A stretch of DNA of 64,000 nt from Prevotella falsenii DSM 22864 = JCM 15124 (GCF_000613945.1 NZ_BAJY01000004.1:60980-124979), one strand, 5' to 3'; positions 29,935 to 38,293 are shown, counted from the stretch's first letter. The notes: generated from the sequence alone by a model not told the origin. A program made the numbers and translations.

Positions 29935-30170
29935 CTTCGCACGGCATTTCCATTCTTTTAAAAGTCCCTATAACATAGGAAAGCAGAGAAAAGAAAACCA
30001 CTTCGCACGATATTTCATTTCTTTTTAAAACTCCTATAACCTATGAAAGCAGAGGAAAGAAACCCACTTCGCATGGCATTTCATTTCTTTTTAAAGCCAC
30101 TATAGCTCAAGAAAGCAGAGGAAAGAAAAACACTTCGCACGGCATTTCCATTCTTTTTAAAGTCCCAATA
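29935..30170 (+). repeat. Tandem repeat, about four units of 66 bp
   Basis: The anchor CTTCGCAC/T recurs at 29935, 30001, 30067 and 30133, exactly 66 bp apart. Units share GGCATTTC.ATTCTTTTTAAA and GAAAGCAGAGGAAAGAAA. The period is a multiple of three, but no frame with a start and convincing composition covers the block. Confidence 0.8.
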
Positions 30171-30204
30171 ACCCCTTACTCCGGCACAAAGAAACCGCCC
30201 CGAG

Positions 30205-30396
30205 TTTGTAAAGATAATTCTGTTAAAAAGTGATATAATCGCTTTGGCGTTGCGAAACCGTAGGTTTTGCGTTGTAAAACATACGGTTTTACCGTGCAAA
30301 ACCTACGGTTTTGGAACGCAAAACAATAGGTTTCTGAATGCGCTGATAAACAGATAGTTACACAACAGCATTGCTTGCGAAAAACATTTACATATT
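30205..30396 (+). repeat. Dispersed repeat family 1, full copy
   Basis: Starts TTTGTAAAGATAATTCTGTT and ends CGAAAAACATTTACATAT, with the AAACCGTAGGTTTT / AAAACATACGGTTTT / AAAACCTACGGTTTT blocks between. It ends 84 bp before the CRISPR array. Confidence 0.85.
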
Positions 30397-30479
30397 TATC
30401 GCCTTTTTCCGCCCATAAAAAGGCTTGTTCCCCATTACATTTTCTACTCCCCCTACTTCATTCACTTGTTTTCTAAAGC

Positions 30480-31173
30480 GTTGTTTGTGCCTTGCAAAAA
30501 GAAGGCAGATGCAACTATGTACGGCAGGTAAATGCACATAAAGGTGTTGTCTGTGCCTTGCAAAAAGAAGGCAGATGCAACTAAAAAATGGAACGCAAAT
30601 TCTGTATGATGTTGTTTGTGCCCTTCAAAAAGGAGGCAGATGCAACAATGGCACTCGGCGTTTCGCGTTCAATGGTGTTGTTTATGCCTTGCAAAAAGGA
30701 GGCAGATGCAACGACGAGGCTAAAATACCGCGCCAAATACGAGTTGTTTATGCCTTGCAAAAAGGAGGCAGATGCAACGATGGCACTTTTTACGCTACTC
30801 CTTATGAGTTGTTTGTGCCTTGCAAAAAGGAGGCAGATGCAACTTACAAGAATTTGTAAGTTGGGATGTGTGTGTTGTTTGTGCCTTGCAAAAAGGAGGC
30901 AGATGCAACTATCTATGACAAGATAAGCAGCGAATATGGGTTGTTTGTGCCTTGCAAAAAGGAGGCAGATGCAACACCAAAAAGTCAAAACTTAATTGTA
31001 GATATGTTGTTTGTGCCTTGCAAAAAGGAGGCAGATGCAACATATAGAAGAAAATAAAGAACAAATAACTGGTTGTTTGTACCTTGCAAAAAGGAGGCAG
31101 ATGCAACCCGTCTGGTTGTTGCGTGTACAGTAGGCAAGTTGTTTGTACCTTGCAAAAAGGAGGCAGATGCAAC
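30480..31173 (-). CRISPR. Type VI-B CRISPR array, 11 repeats and 10 spacers
   Basis: 36-bp repeats start at 30480, 30546, 30611, 30677, 30743, 30808, 30874, 30940, 31006, 31072 and 31138. Spacers are 29-30 nt. In crRNA orientation (minus strand) the consensus begins GTTGCATCTGCCTCCTTTTT and ends GCAAGGCACAAACAAC, with GTTG/CAAC ends and a GCCT/AGGC stem as in Prevotella Cas13b repeats. Transcription is inferred to run with cas13b-csx28, so the leader is at the 31173 side. Repeat variants cluster: the two distal repeats have GAAGGC for GGAGGC, the third has a swapped centre (CCCTTC), the fourth and fifth have TTATGCC, and the two leader-proximal repeats have GTACC for GTGCC. Sequence decay at the 30480 end fits a trailer. 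Confidence 0.97.
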
Positions 31174-31262
31174 GAAATTGGCTTAAATGCCTATTTCTAA
31201 GATGCTTTGCCTTTCTTCTTCAAGGGTAATTCTTTCCTTTTCGATTAATCGAAATGTAAATC
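31174..31262 (-). promoter_or_regulatory. CRISPR leader with palindrome and inverted repeat-like sequence
   Basis: The 89 nt between the csx28 stop and the first repeat. It holds the perfect 16-bp palindrome TTTCGATTAATCGAAA (31239-31254). It also holds, on the minus strand, ATTACCCTTGAAGAAGAAAG followed by GCAAAGCATC (about 31201-31231). That resembles the reverse complement of the CRISPR repeat. No clear -7 box of its own was seen, so the array may be read from the cas13b promoter. Confidence 0.6.
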
Positions 31263-31802
31263 TCATTGTTGTAAATTTCTATCTTTTCTGATTTGTATTG
31301 AGAGGCTCTGATGAATTTCTATCATTCTCTTTGCCAGTTTCTTATTCGTTATTTCTATCGCCTCGGCAGGGTTGTCTTTGGCAGTAAGCAACAGCCCATA
31401 GACAAGAGTTCGATATTCAAATATCAGCGACATTGTCTTTTTTGATAGAAAAATGCCATTGCCTTTGTTGTATATCTCTTCGGTCAGCTCTCTTATAAAC
31501 TTGCGTATATTGGCTTGTCTGAAATAATAAGCTTTCTCTCCGCCGCCCTTAGGCTCCTCCCACACCAATATGCAGTCGTCGTTTTCCGTATCTGTGATAA
31601 ACCTAAGCAATTTATAAACGCTTTGGTGTGCCTTCAGTATGGCTTCATACTTTGCACGTTCGATATTCTCAAAACTTTCTTCACGCAGTTTCTTGACAGC
31701 GTAGAAATACGTTAGATAGACTACAACAATGATTGCTGCTGAGTTAATCAAGGCAGGAATCAATGCAATAATCAGCTCTTTTGGAATTAATGTACAGTCC
31801 AT
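31263..31802 (-). CDS. csx28: Csx28, accessory protein of type VI-B2 CRISPR systems
   Basis: 179 residues. An N-terminal membrane segment (about 10-36, LIIALIPALINSAAIIVVVY) is followed by a charged helical domain. A HEPN-like RxxxxH motif lies near the C-terminus: Arg159-MIEI-His164. Csx28 is known to enhance Cas13b-mediated defence; published structural work describes it as an oligomeric membrane pore that depolarises the inner membrane after Cas13b activation. The gene starts 4 nt after the cas13b stop, so the two are co-transcribed and probably translationally coupled. Identification rests on position, size, the membrane segment and the motif. Confidence 0.93.
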   Translation of the reverse strand: MDCTLIPKELIIALIPALINSAAIIVVVYLTYFYAVKKLREESFENIERAKYEAILKAHQSVYKLLRFITDTENDDCILVWEEPKGGGEKAYYFRQANIRKFIRELTEEIYNKGNGIFLSKKTMSLIFEYRTLVYGLLLTAKDNPAEAIEITNKKLAKRMIEIHQSLSIQIRKDRNLQQ

Positions 31803-31806
31803 AATC

Positions 31807-34800
31807 TTATCTTTTAGTTGCTGTTTGTTCTTCTATTTCTATTATTCTGTCTATTGTTTCTTTGGTTTTATCCTTCAGTTTCTTGGCAATACCAAGTCCC
31901 TCCTCGTTGGAAGTATTAGCAGAAGAAAGGCTGAATGGTTTAATATTTGCGAATGCTATTCTATCGCGCATTGGGTATTGATTGTGCGAAAAGGCATTCC
32001 GCACCTCAGTAAGGAGTTTTACGTCATTCTTCAAATCTGTATCGTCCGTTTCTTTCTTGTGCTCCAACCACTTATCAAGCATTTGTCTGAACTTGTTGGT
32101 TGGTAACTTCTCATCGTTGCCTATCAGCGTTTCTTCTAATCTCAACATATCTTTGATAATTTCGACTCTTGCCCTTTGATACTCTCCGAGTTCATATTCT
32201 ACAAGCGATTTGCTGATAGGTTTACTCTTCAATTCTGCTTCAGAAGAAGTTTCAACGAACGAGAACAGCCCATTGAGCCTGCGGTCTTTTACCAATGCCT
32301 TAAAGTTTCCTTGTTTTAAAAGCTTGGTTTCAGCCTCTTTTATATAAATGGTATGCAAAGGTTTATCCTTTATTATATTGTTGGAATCGTCAGTTTCGTA
32401 CACCGTAACAGGCAGTTCCATCGGCATTATTCTGTTCAGAATATTATTCTTTTCTTTTTTTGCTGTATCTGTATCAATATCCTTTAAGCGCAACTTTTGC
32501 AGTTCTTCGATATTGAGTTCGTCTATTTTCAGCTTATCAATCAGTTCCATACACAACAGCCACGTTACGATGTCTTGGTTTCGTACAAGTCGTAGTTCCC
32601 GCTCAAACTTTTTCCAAGATTGAAAATCAAGATAAGAACGGAACTCTTCCTTTTCCTCATCTGTCTTCTTCTTGAACTTATCCTTATTCGTCTTTTCCTT
32701 GTTTTTCTCTTTGGTTTTATAATCTTTGAACTTGGTTTTATTTCCTTTCCACAGTTCTTCACGTTCCTTTTTATTCAAGAATGTACCTTCTTGGGAGTTG
32801 TGTATATTGCCCACGTTGAAAGGATAGCCATAAAATGGCTGTACATAGTCTTCTATTTCTTTTTGGTAATCTTCTTTGAAGAACAAGGGAATTACTTTTG
32901 CAACCAAGCCAATTCTATCGAAGTCTTTAACTTTCTTGTATTCCTCTGATTCATTCTGATGCCTTATAAACCATTCTCTGATAGGCTCTGTAAAGATTCC
33001 ACGTGGCAGATTAAAGCCGTTTTTCCACCCTTGCACCAATGTTTCGCGATTGGTCTTTGGCTCTTTAAGCTTAAGGAAATATTGGTTCTTCTTCCAATCT
33101 TCGGGCTTTAGACTTCCGAGAAAGTTTTTCTTTGCTTCCAAATAGCTGCGATAGAAAGACAAGATATTGTTATGTTCCTTCCACTTGGTATCTTTCAAGA
33201 ATGGGTGTGGGTTGTCTTTTCCTATGAGATTCATTTGTCTGAAGTAAGGAGCAAGGCGTTCACGTTCGCTGCCGAAGAGTGCAAGCGTGCGCTGCAACAG
33301 CTGATATTCTGTGCTGTTGGCTTTACTGTTGTTCAGTGGATAACCGTCTCTATCTCTTTGTACAGGTTGGAAACGCATCATATCATTTACCAACCAACTG
33401 GCAATCCTACCTGATTTCAACGGTTTGATATTTCGTCCACCATCTTCTACCTCTCCCTTTACTTGTTTATCAAGAGCTGCAAGACGCTTCTTGGTGTCCT
33501 TTATCATTTTCTTTTGCTTGTCTTCTGCCTTTTTTGCCATATCTTTATACTCGTTTTTCAATATGGCAATCATTTGTTTGGGCAGATGTCGTATTGCAAT
33601 ATCTTTGCCCTCACAGTATTCTTTTAATTCTTCTTCGTTGTTTATCTCTTCATTGGCAAAAGCACCATAGAGTTTATATATATCTCTTATTTTTTTCTCA
33701 ATGATACCTTCCACTTTACTTGCATTTATCTTTCCATTGTTAGGTTCTTCTTTATTTAACAACAGATAATAGAACATCATTGGCAATAGCTCGTGTACGC
33801 TTAGGAATGCCTCTGCCTTGAATGATTTACCAAGATTGTACTTACTTCTTTCATTGACCGTTGTTTTTGTTTCAAGTGATGGCCAAATAGTTTTTTTCTT
33901 TTTCTTATTCTTATTTCTAATGCCTATCTTTTGGTTCTCCAAATGATAATGCGGTGTGGTTTCCGAGATATACGGTTCGTTTGATTCTTCAAAGGTATCT
34001 AAATCCTTTACAAGTGCTTTCCACTCATCGGGTCGATTCTCTTTGGCAAATTCTTGTATGCGTTCAAAACCATATAGCTTATGTGTAAGATGGCGGTCTT
34101 CCTTCTTATCACCGATTTGTTTCTTATAAATGGAGAAGTGATAGGTGCCCAAGTCTATTTGGAAACGAAGATTTGTGAATATCTCGTTATAGTCGAAATA
34201 GCGCAATGCAAAGTAAGGGAAACGGTCTTGGTGCCTTACCAATGTGTTTTTGAAAGGCTCTTGTTCGGCATCGTAGTCCTCGTCTGCAGGATCGAAGGGG
34301 ACTCTGAACTTTTCTCTCTTCTCTCCTTGCAGGCGTTTGTACAACGATTTGGGGCAACGTATCAGCTCGTTGAGCATATCGAGCAATATCCAGTCTTGTG
34401 TTTGCGTGCTTTCCAATCGCAGTTTTGGCAAGAGCATTCGGCTCCTGCAAAATACCTCATGGGTCATTTTCTGTTTGTTTTCCCTATTGTCTTTAAAGCC
34501 TTTAATCTTTGTCTGTGCCCATATTGCATCTTTCTTTTCAAGGAATAAGGATACAAAGAAGAGCAAACCGCTTTCGGTTATGTTTCCTTTTTTATTTCTT
34601 GTAAAATAATAATTGAATTCTCCTTCTGCTCTGCCAAGATGCTTAAAGTCTTCTTCAGGGTTTATATCTTTGTTATGTTCGTAATCTTTTATCACTAATT
34701 GAACATTGGTATCAAAGATATTATACATATTTTCCAGTAATTTTTCCTCCAACTTTGGTTCTTCTAAAGATTTAGAATGCTTGTAATGAGAATAATAGTT

Positions 34801-35214
34801 TCTTGCTTCCCGAAGTTTCTCTAAAAAGAGAAATAAACAATCCTTCAGACTTTCAAACGATTGGGCTTTGGCTTGTTCTTCTTCTTTTTGTTTTGTATTA
34901 TTGGTAGAACTCTGTTGATATGTCGCAGCTTCCAAGAAAGGGAAATGTTTCATTATCAGTTCTCTTAATCGGTCTTTCTTATTAATATCTGTATCAACTT
35001 TTCCCCAAAGAGTTTTAATGGCTAATATGTCTTGGTCATTATCAATAATTATTTCTTGGTCTTTCTTGTTTTTTAGCTCCAGCACCTTGTTAATATGGTT
35101 CACTGTAATATAGACATTGTGGCGTGCCAAATTAAGGAATGCCGCCCAAAAATGCTTATCACCTAACGTATAGTCAGTTGATTTTGTAGAGTTATTATCG
35201 TTTTTCATTTTCAC
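31807..35214 (-). CDS. cas13b: CRISPR-associated RNA-guided RNase Cas13b (type VI-B2 effector)
   Basis: 1135 residues, the size of Prevotella Cas13b proteins. It binds a crRNA with the repeat at its 3' side, cleaves complementary RNA and then degrades bystander RNA. It also processes its own pre-crRNA. The two HEPN active sites are intact: Arg138-NYYS-His143 near the N-terminus (in EARNYYSHYKHSK) and Arg1072-NAFS-His1077 near the C-terminus (in EVRNAFSHNQYPMRD). The middle is strongly basic and helical, as expected for crRNA binding. An alternative ATG two codons on is equally possible. It is the first gene of a cas13b-csx28-array transcript. No cas1, cas2 or other cas gene is nearby. Confidence 0.98.
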   Translation of the reverse strand: MKMKNDNNSTKSTDYTLGDKHFWAAFLNLARHNVYITVNHINKVLELKNKKDQEIIIDNDQDILAIKTLWGKVDTDINKKDRLRELIMKHFPFLEAATYQQSSTNNTKQKEEEQAKAQSFESLKDCLFLFLEKLREARNYYSHYKHSKSLEEPKLEEKLLENMYNIFDTNVQLVIKDYEHNKDINPEEDFKHLGRAEGEFNYYFTRNKKGNITESGLLFFVSLFLEKKDAIWAQTKIKGFKDNRENKQKMTHEVFCRSRMLLPKLRLESTQTQDWILLDMLNELIRCPKSLYKRLQGEKREKFRVPFDPADEDYDAEQEPFKNTLVRHQDRFPYFALRYFDYNEIFTNLRFQIDLGTYHFSIYKKQIGDKKEDRHLTHKLYGFERIQEFAKENRPDEWKALVKDLDTFEESNEPYISETTPHYHLENQKIGIRNKNKKKKKTIWPSLETKTTVNERSKYNLGKSFKAEAFLSVHELLPMMFYYLLLNKEEPNNGKINASKVEGIIEKKIRDIYKLYGAFANEEINNEEELKEYCEGKDIAIRHLPKQMIAILKNEYKDMAKKAEDKQKKMIKDTKKRLAALDKQVKGEVEDGGRNIKPLKSGRIASWLVNDMMRFQPVQRDRDGYPLNNSKANSTEYQLLQRTLALFGSERERLAPYFRQMNLIGKDNPHPFLKDTKWKEHNNILSFYRSYLEAKKNFLGSLKPEDWKKNQYFLKLKEPKTNRETLVQGWKNGFNLPRGIFTEPIREWFIRHQNESEEYKKVKDFDRIGLVAKVIPLFFKEDYQKEIEDYVQPFYGYPFNVGNIHNSQEGTFLNKKEREELWKGNKTKFKDYKTKEKNKEKTNKDKFKKKTDEEKEEFRSYLDFQSWKKFERELRLVRNQDIVTWLLCMELIDKLKIDELNIEELQKLRLKDIDTDTAKKEKNNILNRIMPMELPVTVYETDDSNNIIKDKPLHTIYIKEAETKLLKQGNFKALVKDRRLNGLFSFVETSSEAELKSKPISKSLVEYELGEYQRARVEIIKDMLRLEETLIGNDEKLPTNKFRQMLDKWLEHKKETDDTDLKNDVKLLTEVRNAFSHNQYPMRDRIAFANIKPFSLSSANTSNEEGLGIAKKLKDKTKETIDRIIEIEEQTATKR

Positions 35215-35361
35215 TATGTGTATAATTTTATAGTATTGTTTTAATTTTAATATCCTATAAACGCTTTAGCAACAATAAATTGCTTAGGTTCTTGCCCCAT
35301 TGTAAAATCCGCTTGTCGTGGTGTTGCGATGTAAAACGGCGAATTATACAACCAAGTATGG

Positions 35362-35393
35362 CAAAGATACAAATAAATTTCGAGAAGCAAAAA
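35362..35393 (-). promoter_or_regulatory. Probable promoter of the cas13b-csx28-CRISPR unit
   Basis: On the minus strand a -7 box TATCTTTG (35369-35362) lies about 17 nt after a TTTTTGC element (35393-35387) that fits the -33 TTG box. Transcription would start about 140 nt before the cas13b ATG. Confidence 0.5.
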
Positions 35394-35600
35394 CTTTTTG
35401 TAAGAATACTATTAAGTATGGAGAAGTTTGAAAATACAGTCAGCCCCTGCAATCGGCTATGCACTTTTATCCGCCTTAAAGAATGTATAGAGAGCGATTA
35501 TTTTAATGTGCGTCCGGCATAAGAAAGCAGGTTAAGTAAAGTAATTTTGTAGATGTTTTTTAAGCAAATCCGCGATGAAACAGTGAGCGTTTTTCGGTTT

Positions 35601-35790
35601 AATATTGTAAAGATAATTCTGTTAAAAAGTGATATAATCGCTTTGGCGTTGCGAAACCGTAGGTTTTGCGTTGTTAAACCGTAGGTTTTACCGTGCAAAA
35701 CCTACGGTTTTGGAATGCGAAACAATAGGTTTTGTAATACGTTGATAACAAGATGGTTACACAACAGCTTTCCTTGTGAAATATATTTAC
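35601..35790 (+). repeat. Dispersed repeat family 1, full copy
   Basis: From ATTGTAAAGATAATTCTGTT to GTGAAATATATTTAC. Its blocks closely match the copies at 20.3 and 30.2 kb, including AAACAATAGGTTTTGTAATAC. Confidence 0.85.
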
Positions 35791-35948
35791 AGTTTTACCG
35801 CCTTATTTCCATATAAAAAACAAGTTATTCACAATAAGTTTTTGTTGCTTCTTAAAAACTTATTCCAACTTCAGACTACGATTATAGGAGAGAAACAGAC
35901 ACAAAAAAAAGCAGTCCCAAACGAGAACCGCTCTAATGAAAGGAGGAG

Positions 35949-36021
35949 TGGTACCACCAGGAATCGAACCGGGGACACAAGGATTTTCAGTCCTTTGCTC
36001 TACCAACTGAGCTATGGTACC
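35949..36021 (-). tRNA. tRNA-Phe (GAA)
   Basis: Minus strand begins GGTACCATAGCTCAGTTGGT and ends TGGTGGTACC, then discriminator A. The anticodon stem AAGGA/TCCTT encloses CTGAAAA, so the anticodon is GAA. T loop GTTCGATTC. Confidence 0.95.
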
Positions 36022-36071
36022 ATTTTATTGCTTTTTCCGAATGAATTAATATCATTTCTGAATTGCGAGTG

Positions 36072-36079
36072 CAAAGGTA
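36072..36079 (-). promoter_or_regulatory. Promoter -7 box for tRNA-Phe
   Basis: TACCTTTG on the minus strand, about 50 nt before the tRNA 5' end. Confidence 0.55.
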
Positions 36080-36223
36080 GTTATTTTCCCCCATTCCCGC
36101 AAATATTCTGTAGGATATTTTAAGGCTTAACTTTCGTTCACATTAACAAAATATGGCGATACTATACTTAACCGACTGAAATACAATAATTCCTAAGTTT
36201 TACTACCAATATATTTAACCCCA

Positions 36224-36263
36224 ATCAGCCATTAGGACGCTAATGACAGATTGGGGTTTAAAA
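36224..36263. repeat. MITE-like family 2, minimal copy (about 40 bp)
   Basis: TTTAACCCCAATCAGCCATT runs straight into GACAGATTGGGGTTTAAA, so only the two ends remain and form a hairpin. It lies just after the thiL stop and may act as a terminator. Confidence 0.65.
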
Positions 36264-36285
36264 CTCAAAAAATCAGGTAAAGTAC

Positions 36286-37386
36286 TTAATCTACCCACCC
36301 TTGTGCGGTCAGTTGGAACTCGTTGCCGTCTCTTGCAACAAGATATTCGCCCAATTTAGCTTCGGTAATATAACCTATTTGTCGAATATTCTTGATAGAT
36401 TCTATCTTTGCGTGGTCGCTAATAGGTATGGTGAACAGGAGTTCGTAGTCTTCCCCACCGTTCAGCGCAGCTGTTGTAAGGTTCATATTGAACTCCTCAC
36501 AGGTTGCAGCCGTTTGATAGTCGATAGGTATTTTATCCTCATAAATTCTGCAACCCACATTGCTCTCCTTGCAAAGATGCTTCAAATCGCTCGAAAGACC
36601 ATCAGAAATATCAATCATCGCAGTAGGTCGTATGCCTGCTTCACGAAGTTGTTTCAACACTTCGCCGGGAGCTTCGGGCTTCAACTGTCGGTCTATGAGG
36701 TATTCTTTACCTGCAAAATCGGGTTGGAAACTTTCTATCGCATCGCGTTCAACTTTCAGTGCTTCGAGCTTCACCTTATTGTTTTCTGCCTGTGCTTCTT
36801 TCAGTTTCTTGTTAAATTCTTCTACTTGCTGATAGTAAACCACCTTTTCACGTTCCAAGACCTGCAAGCCCATGTAAGCCGCACCAAGGTCGCCCGATAC
36901 ACATATAATATCGGTTGGCTGTGATCCCTTTCTATAAACAATATCTTCTTTGGCAATTTCTCCGATGCAGGTAATGTTTATGGCAAGTCCTGTATAGGAA
37001 GATGTGGTGTCGCCCCCTACTATATCGACATTCCATTTGGCACAAGCAGCTTTCAATCCAACGTAGAATTGGTCGAGATTAGTTACATTGATGCGCTTTC
37101 CCAAGGCTATCGAAACTACCATTTGGCGTGGTTGCCCGTTCATTGCGAATATATTGCTCATGGCAACCATTGCACATTTGTATGCCAGATGCTCCATATC
37201 GATGTAGGTAAGGTCGAACTGTATGCCCTCCATAAATAAATGAGAAGACACAAGTGTTTCCTTATCGGCATAACGAAGCACTGCCGCATCGTCGCCAACA
37301 CCCATGATTGTTGAAGGGTTGGTAGGTTTAATATCCTTCGTCAGACGTTCTATCAGTTTGAATTCGCCCAATTCTTTTATTTCCAT
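36286..37386 (-). CDS. thiL: Thiamine-monophosphate kinase
   Basis: Phosphorylates thiamine monophosphate to the active cofactor thiamine diphosphate. 366 residues of the PurM/ThiL ATP-binding fold. Visible motifs are the N-terminal ELGEFKLIERLT, the metal/ATP site STIMGVGDDAAVL, KCAMVAMSNIFAMNGQPRQM, VGGDTTSSYTGLAINITCIG and the C-terminal IDISDGLSSDLKHLC and NGGEDYELLFTI. A charged stretch of about 40 residues near 195-235 (EKVVYYQQVEEFNKKLKEAQ) is an insertion typical of some Bacteroidota members. It heads away from the purine phosphorylase gene, about 97 nt downstream of it on the same strand. Confidence 0.95.
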   Translation of the reverse strand: MEIKELGEFKLIERLTKDIKPTNPSTIMGVGDDAAVLRYADKETLVSSHLFMEGIQFDLTYIDMEHLAYKCAMVAMSNIFAMNGQPRQMVVSIALGKRINVTNLDQFYVGLKAACAKWNVDIVGGDTTSSYTGLAINITCIGEIAKEDIVYRKGSQPTDIICVSGDLGAAYMGLQVLEREKVVYYQQVEEFNKKLKEAQAENNKVKLEALKVERDAIESFQPDFAGKEYLIDRQLKPEAPGEVLKQLREAGIRPTAMIDISDGLSSDLKHLCKESNVGCRIYEDKIPIDYQTAATCEEFNMNLTTAALNGGEDYELLFTIPISDHAKIESIKNIRQIGYITEAKLGEYLVARDGNEFQLTAQGWVD

Positions 37387-37483
37387 ATTGCTTTTATAGG
37401 ATTAAGTATAAGCATGTTCTAAAAAACCACGCCACAATAAATTTATCGTTAAATGGTATTCTTAGAACCTGCTTATAAATATG

Positions 37484-38293
37484 TTAAGCACGCTTTATCA
37501 TTTCGCGCATAATTTCGGTCATCAAAGGCTGTGCCTTGTTGGCAGCCTCCTGAACCTCTTCGTGGCTTACTTCGACAGGTACGTCGAAACCGCCTAAGTC
37601 GGTGATTACACTAACACCGAACACCTTTATGCCGGAATGGCGTGCAACTATAACTTCTGGAACAGTGCTCATACCCACAGCATCGCCACCTAAAATACGG
37701 TACATTTTGTATTCTGCAGGAGTTTCAAAGGTAGGACCTTGTACGCCTGTATAAACCCCGTGCATTACTCTGATGCCCTTTTCCTTTGCAATCTCGTCTG
37801 CTTTTTCTATGAGTGTGTGGTCGTATGCTTCGTGCATATCAGGGAAACGAGGTCCGGTTGGGAAGTTAGGACCATGCAACGGGTGTTCCGGGAAGAAGTT
37901 TATGTGGTCGGTAATAATCATTAAATCGCCGATTTTGAACTCCGGATTCATACCGCCCGAAGCATTGGAAACAAATAAAGTCTGAATACCCAACTCGTGC
38001 ATGACACGGATTGGGAACGTAACTTCCTGCATATGGTAGCCTTCGTAGTAATGGAAACGACCTTTCATCGCCATAATGTCCTTACCGCCAAGCTTTCCGA
38101 AGATAAGGCAACCTGCGTGTCCTTCTACTGTTGATACAGGGAAATTAGGTATATCTTTATATGAAAATTCGTAACTGTCAGTTATCTCTGAAGCTAATTG
38201 TCCGAGACCTGTTCCGAGAATGATTGCCGTTTTCGGACTTGTTTTCATTCTTTCCTTTAGCCAAGATGCTGTTTCTTGAATTTTTTCGTACAT
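37484..38293 (-). CDS. Purine nucleoside phosphorylase (trimeric class)
   Basis: Cleaves guanosine, inosine and related purine nucleosides with phosphate in salvage. 269 residues. Family blocks are AIILGTGLGQLASEIT, the phosphate site around GRFHYYEGYHMQEVTFPIRV, LFVSNASGGMNPEFKIGDLM, GVYTGVQGPTFETPAEYKMY and AVGMSTVPEVIVARHSGIKV. The frame opens as far as 38362, but MYEKIQETASWLKERM at 38293 is the family start. The first 116 nt lie inside the 3' end of lpxK, so translation is probably coupled to it. Confidence 0.93.
   Translation of the reverse strand: MYEKIQETASWLKERMKTSPKTAIILGTGLGQLASEITDSYEFSYKDIPNFPVSTVEGHAGCLIFGKLGGKDIMAMKGRFHYYEGYHMQEVTFPIRVMHELGIQTLFVSNASGGMNPEFKIGDLMIITDHINFFPEHPLHGPNFPTGPRFPDMHEAYDHTLIEKADEIAKEKGIRVMHGVYTGVQGPTFETPAEYKMYRILGGDAVGMSTVPEVIVARHSGIKVFGVSVITDLGGFDVPVEVSHEEVQEAANKAQPLMTEIMREMIKRA

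Noticed and set aside
30575..31172. Open frames on both strands running through the CRISPR array (for example a protein with repeated LPPFCKVQTT or CKKEADAT blocks)
   Set aside because: They exist only because the 36-bp repeats plus 30-nt spacers keep frame (66 nt period). The peptide repeats are translations of the CRISPR repeat, not genes.
31807..35214. Possible alternative assignment of the large effector to Cas13a or Cas13d
   Set aside because: The HEPN motifs lie at the extreme ends of the protein, csx28 is adjacent and the repeat is of the GTTGCATCTGCC...ACAAC type. This arrangement is specific to Cas13b (VI-B).
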